A stretch of 7,675 nucleotides of DNA from Bacteroidota bacterium (lineage in GTDB: Bacteria; Bacteroidota; Bacteroidia; Flavobacteriales; Flavobacteriaceae): NCBI GenBank assembly GCA_023457535.1, contig JAEWLN010000093.1:1-7675 (forward strand). The letters run 5' to 3'. Each line of letters begins with the position of its first letter. The first letter of the stretch is position 1. The notes beneath the pieces are model-generated. The model was not told where the DNA came from, did no database searches, and saw nothing but the letters and a program-made list of their open reading frames with translations. The translations under genes and the position numbers were made by a program. Positions 6,713 through 7,675 of this stretch are shown one piece after another.

Positions 6713-7537
6713 GCGGACGAGGTTTTTGTAAAGGTATTTGAAATCTTCAGGGTTGGCCAAATGCATGTCGTCTACAAAATACTTGGAGTCGAGAAATTGA
6801 ATCTGGTCAAAATAATGTGCGAATTCCTGCGCGATGCCGTTTTTGGCGAGTTCCCAGCGGTCGAACGATTCAATGTCTTTGCGTTGGTTTTCATTGCAAA
6901 CGGCGGGTACAAATATCAATTTGAAATTTTTTTCTTTCGCAAGCGCCGACATTTTATGGATGTATTCGACGGAAATGGGCGAAAAGAACGCGTAATGCTG
7001 CACTTCTTTGGATTCGAATTCGGGCGACCAGTTGTTGGTCAAAATCCCAAAATACTGCGCAAGGCCGTGGTACGGGATTTTTTCGACCTGCCTGACGACC
7101 GTTGACGTGAGCAGCGGTTTGTATTGATCGGTGTAAAATGGCTTGATGAAATAATTGTACGAGTACAACTGCTGCAAATTGTTCTGGAAACTCGACGGGA
7201 TGAACACCGCATAACACGTATCGATCACATTGCCGGCCTTCAGGTAATTGTCGAGCAGAATATATTGCCCGGCAAGGCTGATGGCCTGATTGGTCGCGAG
7301 CGAATTGAGCGTGTCGTTTTCCGTATCGCTGTTGAAAAATTGGCGCGCCACGCTGTCCCCGATCAGGATTTTTCGGGACGGATTGTGCTGCTTGCTTTTG
7401 CCGATCACGTGGTAGACCTCGCGCGCGGCGACTTTGCGCTGGTACCGGTCACCGCGCAAAAGCCAATAGGATTTGAGGTGAAAGGCCGTTACGCCGATCA
7501 GCACAAAAATCGCGAGTCTTGTAAGAAATCGTTTCAT
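6710..7537 (-). CDS. Membrane-anchored SGNH-hydrolase-like protein (AlgJ/AlgX/DltD-like), 275 aa
   Basis: A probable periplasmic partner of the MBOAT protein that either transfers the acyl group to a glycan or removes it. The N-terminus (MKRFLTRLAIFVLIGVTAF) is a basic start followed by a hydrophobic helix, i.e. a signal anchor, with the rest outside the inner membrane. KILIGDSVARQ (56-66) is SGNH block I with the nucleophile S62. NQAISLAGQY (83-92) matches block II, with G90 as oxyanion-hole candidate. FIPSSFQNN (112-120) is the likely block III region. FVDDMHLANPE (254-264) supplies the D-x-x-H pair D256 and H259 of block V. The family is divergent and the exact product name is uncertain. 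The ATG at 7537-7535 is chosen because it gives a normal signal anchor. It lies 1 nt after the stop of the preceding SGNH-like gene and overlaps the MBOAT start by one base. Confidence 0.75.
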   Translation of the reverse strand: MKRFLTRLAIFVLIGVTAFHLKSYWLLRGDRYQRKVAAREVYHVIGKSKQHNPSRKILIGDSVARQFFNSDTENDTLNSLATNQAISLAGQYILLDNYLKAGNVIDTCYAVFIPSSFQNNLQQLYSYNYFIKPFYTDQYKPLLTSTVVRQVEKIPYHGLAQYFGILTNNWSPEFESKEVQHYAFFSPISVEYIHKMSALAKEKNFKLIFVPAVCNENQRKDIESFDRWELAKNGIAQEFAHYFDQIQFLDSKYFVDDMHLANPEDFKYLYKNLVR

Positions 7538-7538
7538 A

Positions 7539-7675
7539 TTATTTCAGCCCGTCCTTTTGCATGGCGGCCTGGAGGTCTTCGAGCAACAGCGCCGTGCGTT
7601 TTTCCATACCGGCTTTGTTCAGATGGTACGGCGTATCGAAAATAAAATCAGGGGTCATCCGGTAGCGTTCGGGCG
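7539..7675 (-). CDS. C-terminal end of a second SGNH/AlgX-like protein (5' end beyond window)
   Basis: An open minus-strand frame enters from the right edge and ends with TAA at 7541-7539, giving 44 visible codons. The tail contains FIFDTPYHLNKAGMEKRT (visible residues 10-27). A D-T-P-Y-H-L-N block followed by G and R-T is typical of the C-terminal catalytic block V of SGNH-like proteins encoded beside MBOAT genes in Bacteroidota; D13 and H17 would be the Asp and His of the triad, or its equivalent. After it comes a helix-like tail ending in KDGLK. No other minus frame gives such a sequence. The next gene starts after a single base, so it is in the same operon. The N-terminal nucleophile and any signal anchor are out of view, so whether the protein is active cannot be judged. 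Confidence 0.75.
   Translation of the reverse strand, partial: PERYRMTPDFIFDTPYHLNKAGMEKRTALLLEDLQAAMQKDGLK

Noticed and set aside
7124..7645. Plus-strand open frame (173 codons) opposite the two SGNH-like genes
   Set aside because: It crosses the junction of two real minus-strand genes and has a shadow-like composition; no motif is recognised.

Overview
The window is a stretch of surface-glycan biosynthesis genes. The organism is most likely a member of the Bacteroidota, probably near the Flavobacteriaceae. Three observations support this. Start codons lack clear Shine-Dalgarno sequences. The only convincing promoter has the Bacteroidota layout (a TTG-type -33 box, a 20-nt spacer, then a perfect TAnnTTTG -7 box). 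The gene content and protein style (a Kdo-kinase-like gene beside a GT9 plus GT2 pair) recall flavobacterial lipopolysaccharide (LPS) core loci. By eye the base composition is more GC-balanced than in typical low-GC flavobacteria. The lineage is an inference, not a database result.

Left part (1-2426): a plus-strand gene, cut by the left edge, encodes in one uninterrupted frame a GT9 (heptosyltransferase-like) domain followed by a GT2 domain of the WaaE/KdtX type. Its stop codon directly abuts the stop codon of a convergent minus-strand gene for a lipopolysaccharide (Kdo) kinase-like protein. Together these look like an LPS inner-core module.

Middle (2427-3579): a short intergenic region of 82 bases carries the divergent start sites of the kinase gene and of a plus-strand GT4 glycosyltransferase. 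The kinase side has the good promoter.

Right part (3586-7675, all minus strand, read right to left): a very tightly packed run of five genes. In transcription order they are the C-terminal end of an SGNH/AlgX-like protein (cut by the right edge), a complete membrane-anchored SGNH-like protein, an MBOAT O-acyltransferase, a GT2 glycosyltransferase, and a GT-A-type glycosyltransferase with a DSD motif. Junctions are a 1-nt gap, two TGATG stop/start overlaps and a 3-nt gap, so this is almost certainly one operon whose promoter lies beyond the window.

Taken together, the glycosyltransferases would build a lipid-linked or core oligosaccharide on the cytoplasmic face, and the kinase would phosphorylate Kdo. 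The MBOAT plus two SGNH-like proteins would add acyl (probably acetyl) groups to the exported glycan on the periplasmic side, by analogy with AlgI/AlgJ/AlgX. No RNA genes, mobile elements, CRISPR arrays or notable repeats were seen. I did not find a clearly new system. The most interesting points are the GT9-GT2 fusion with a changed GT9 motif and the two-SGNH acylation module coupled to glycosyltransferases.
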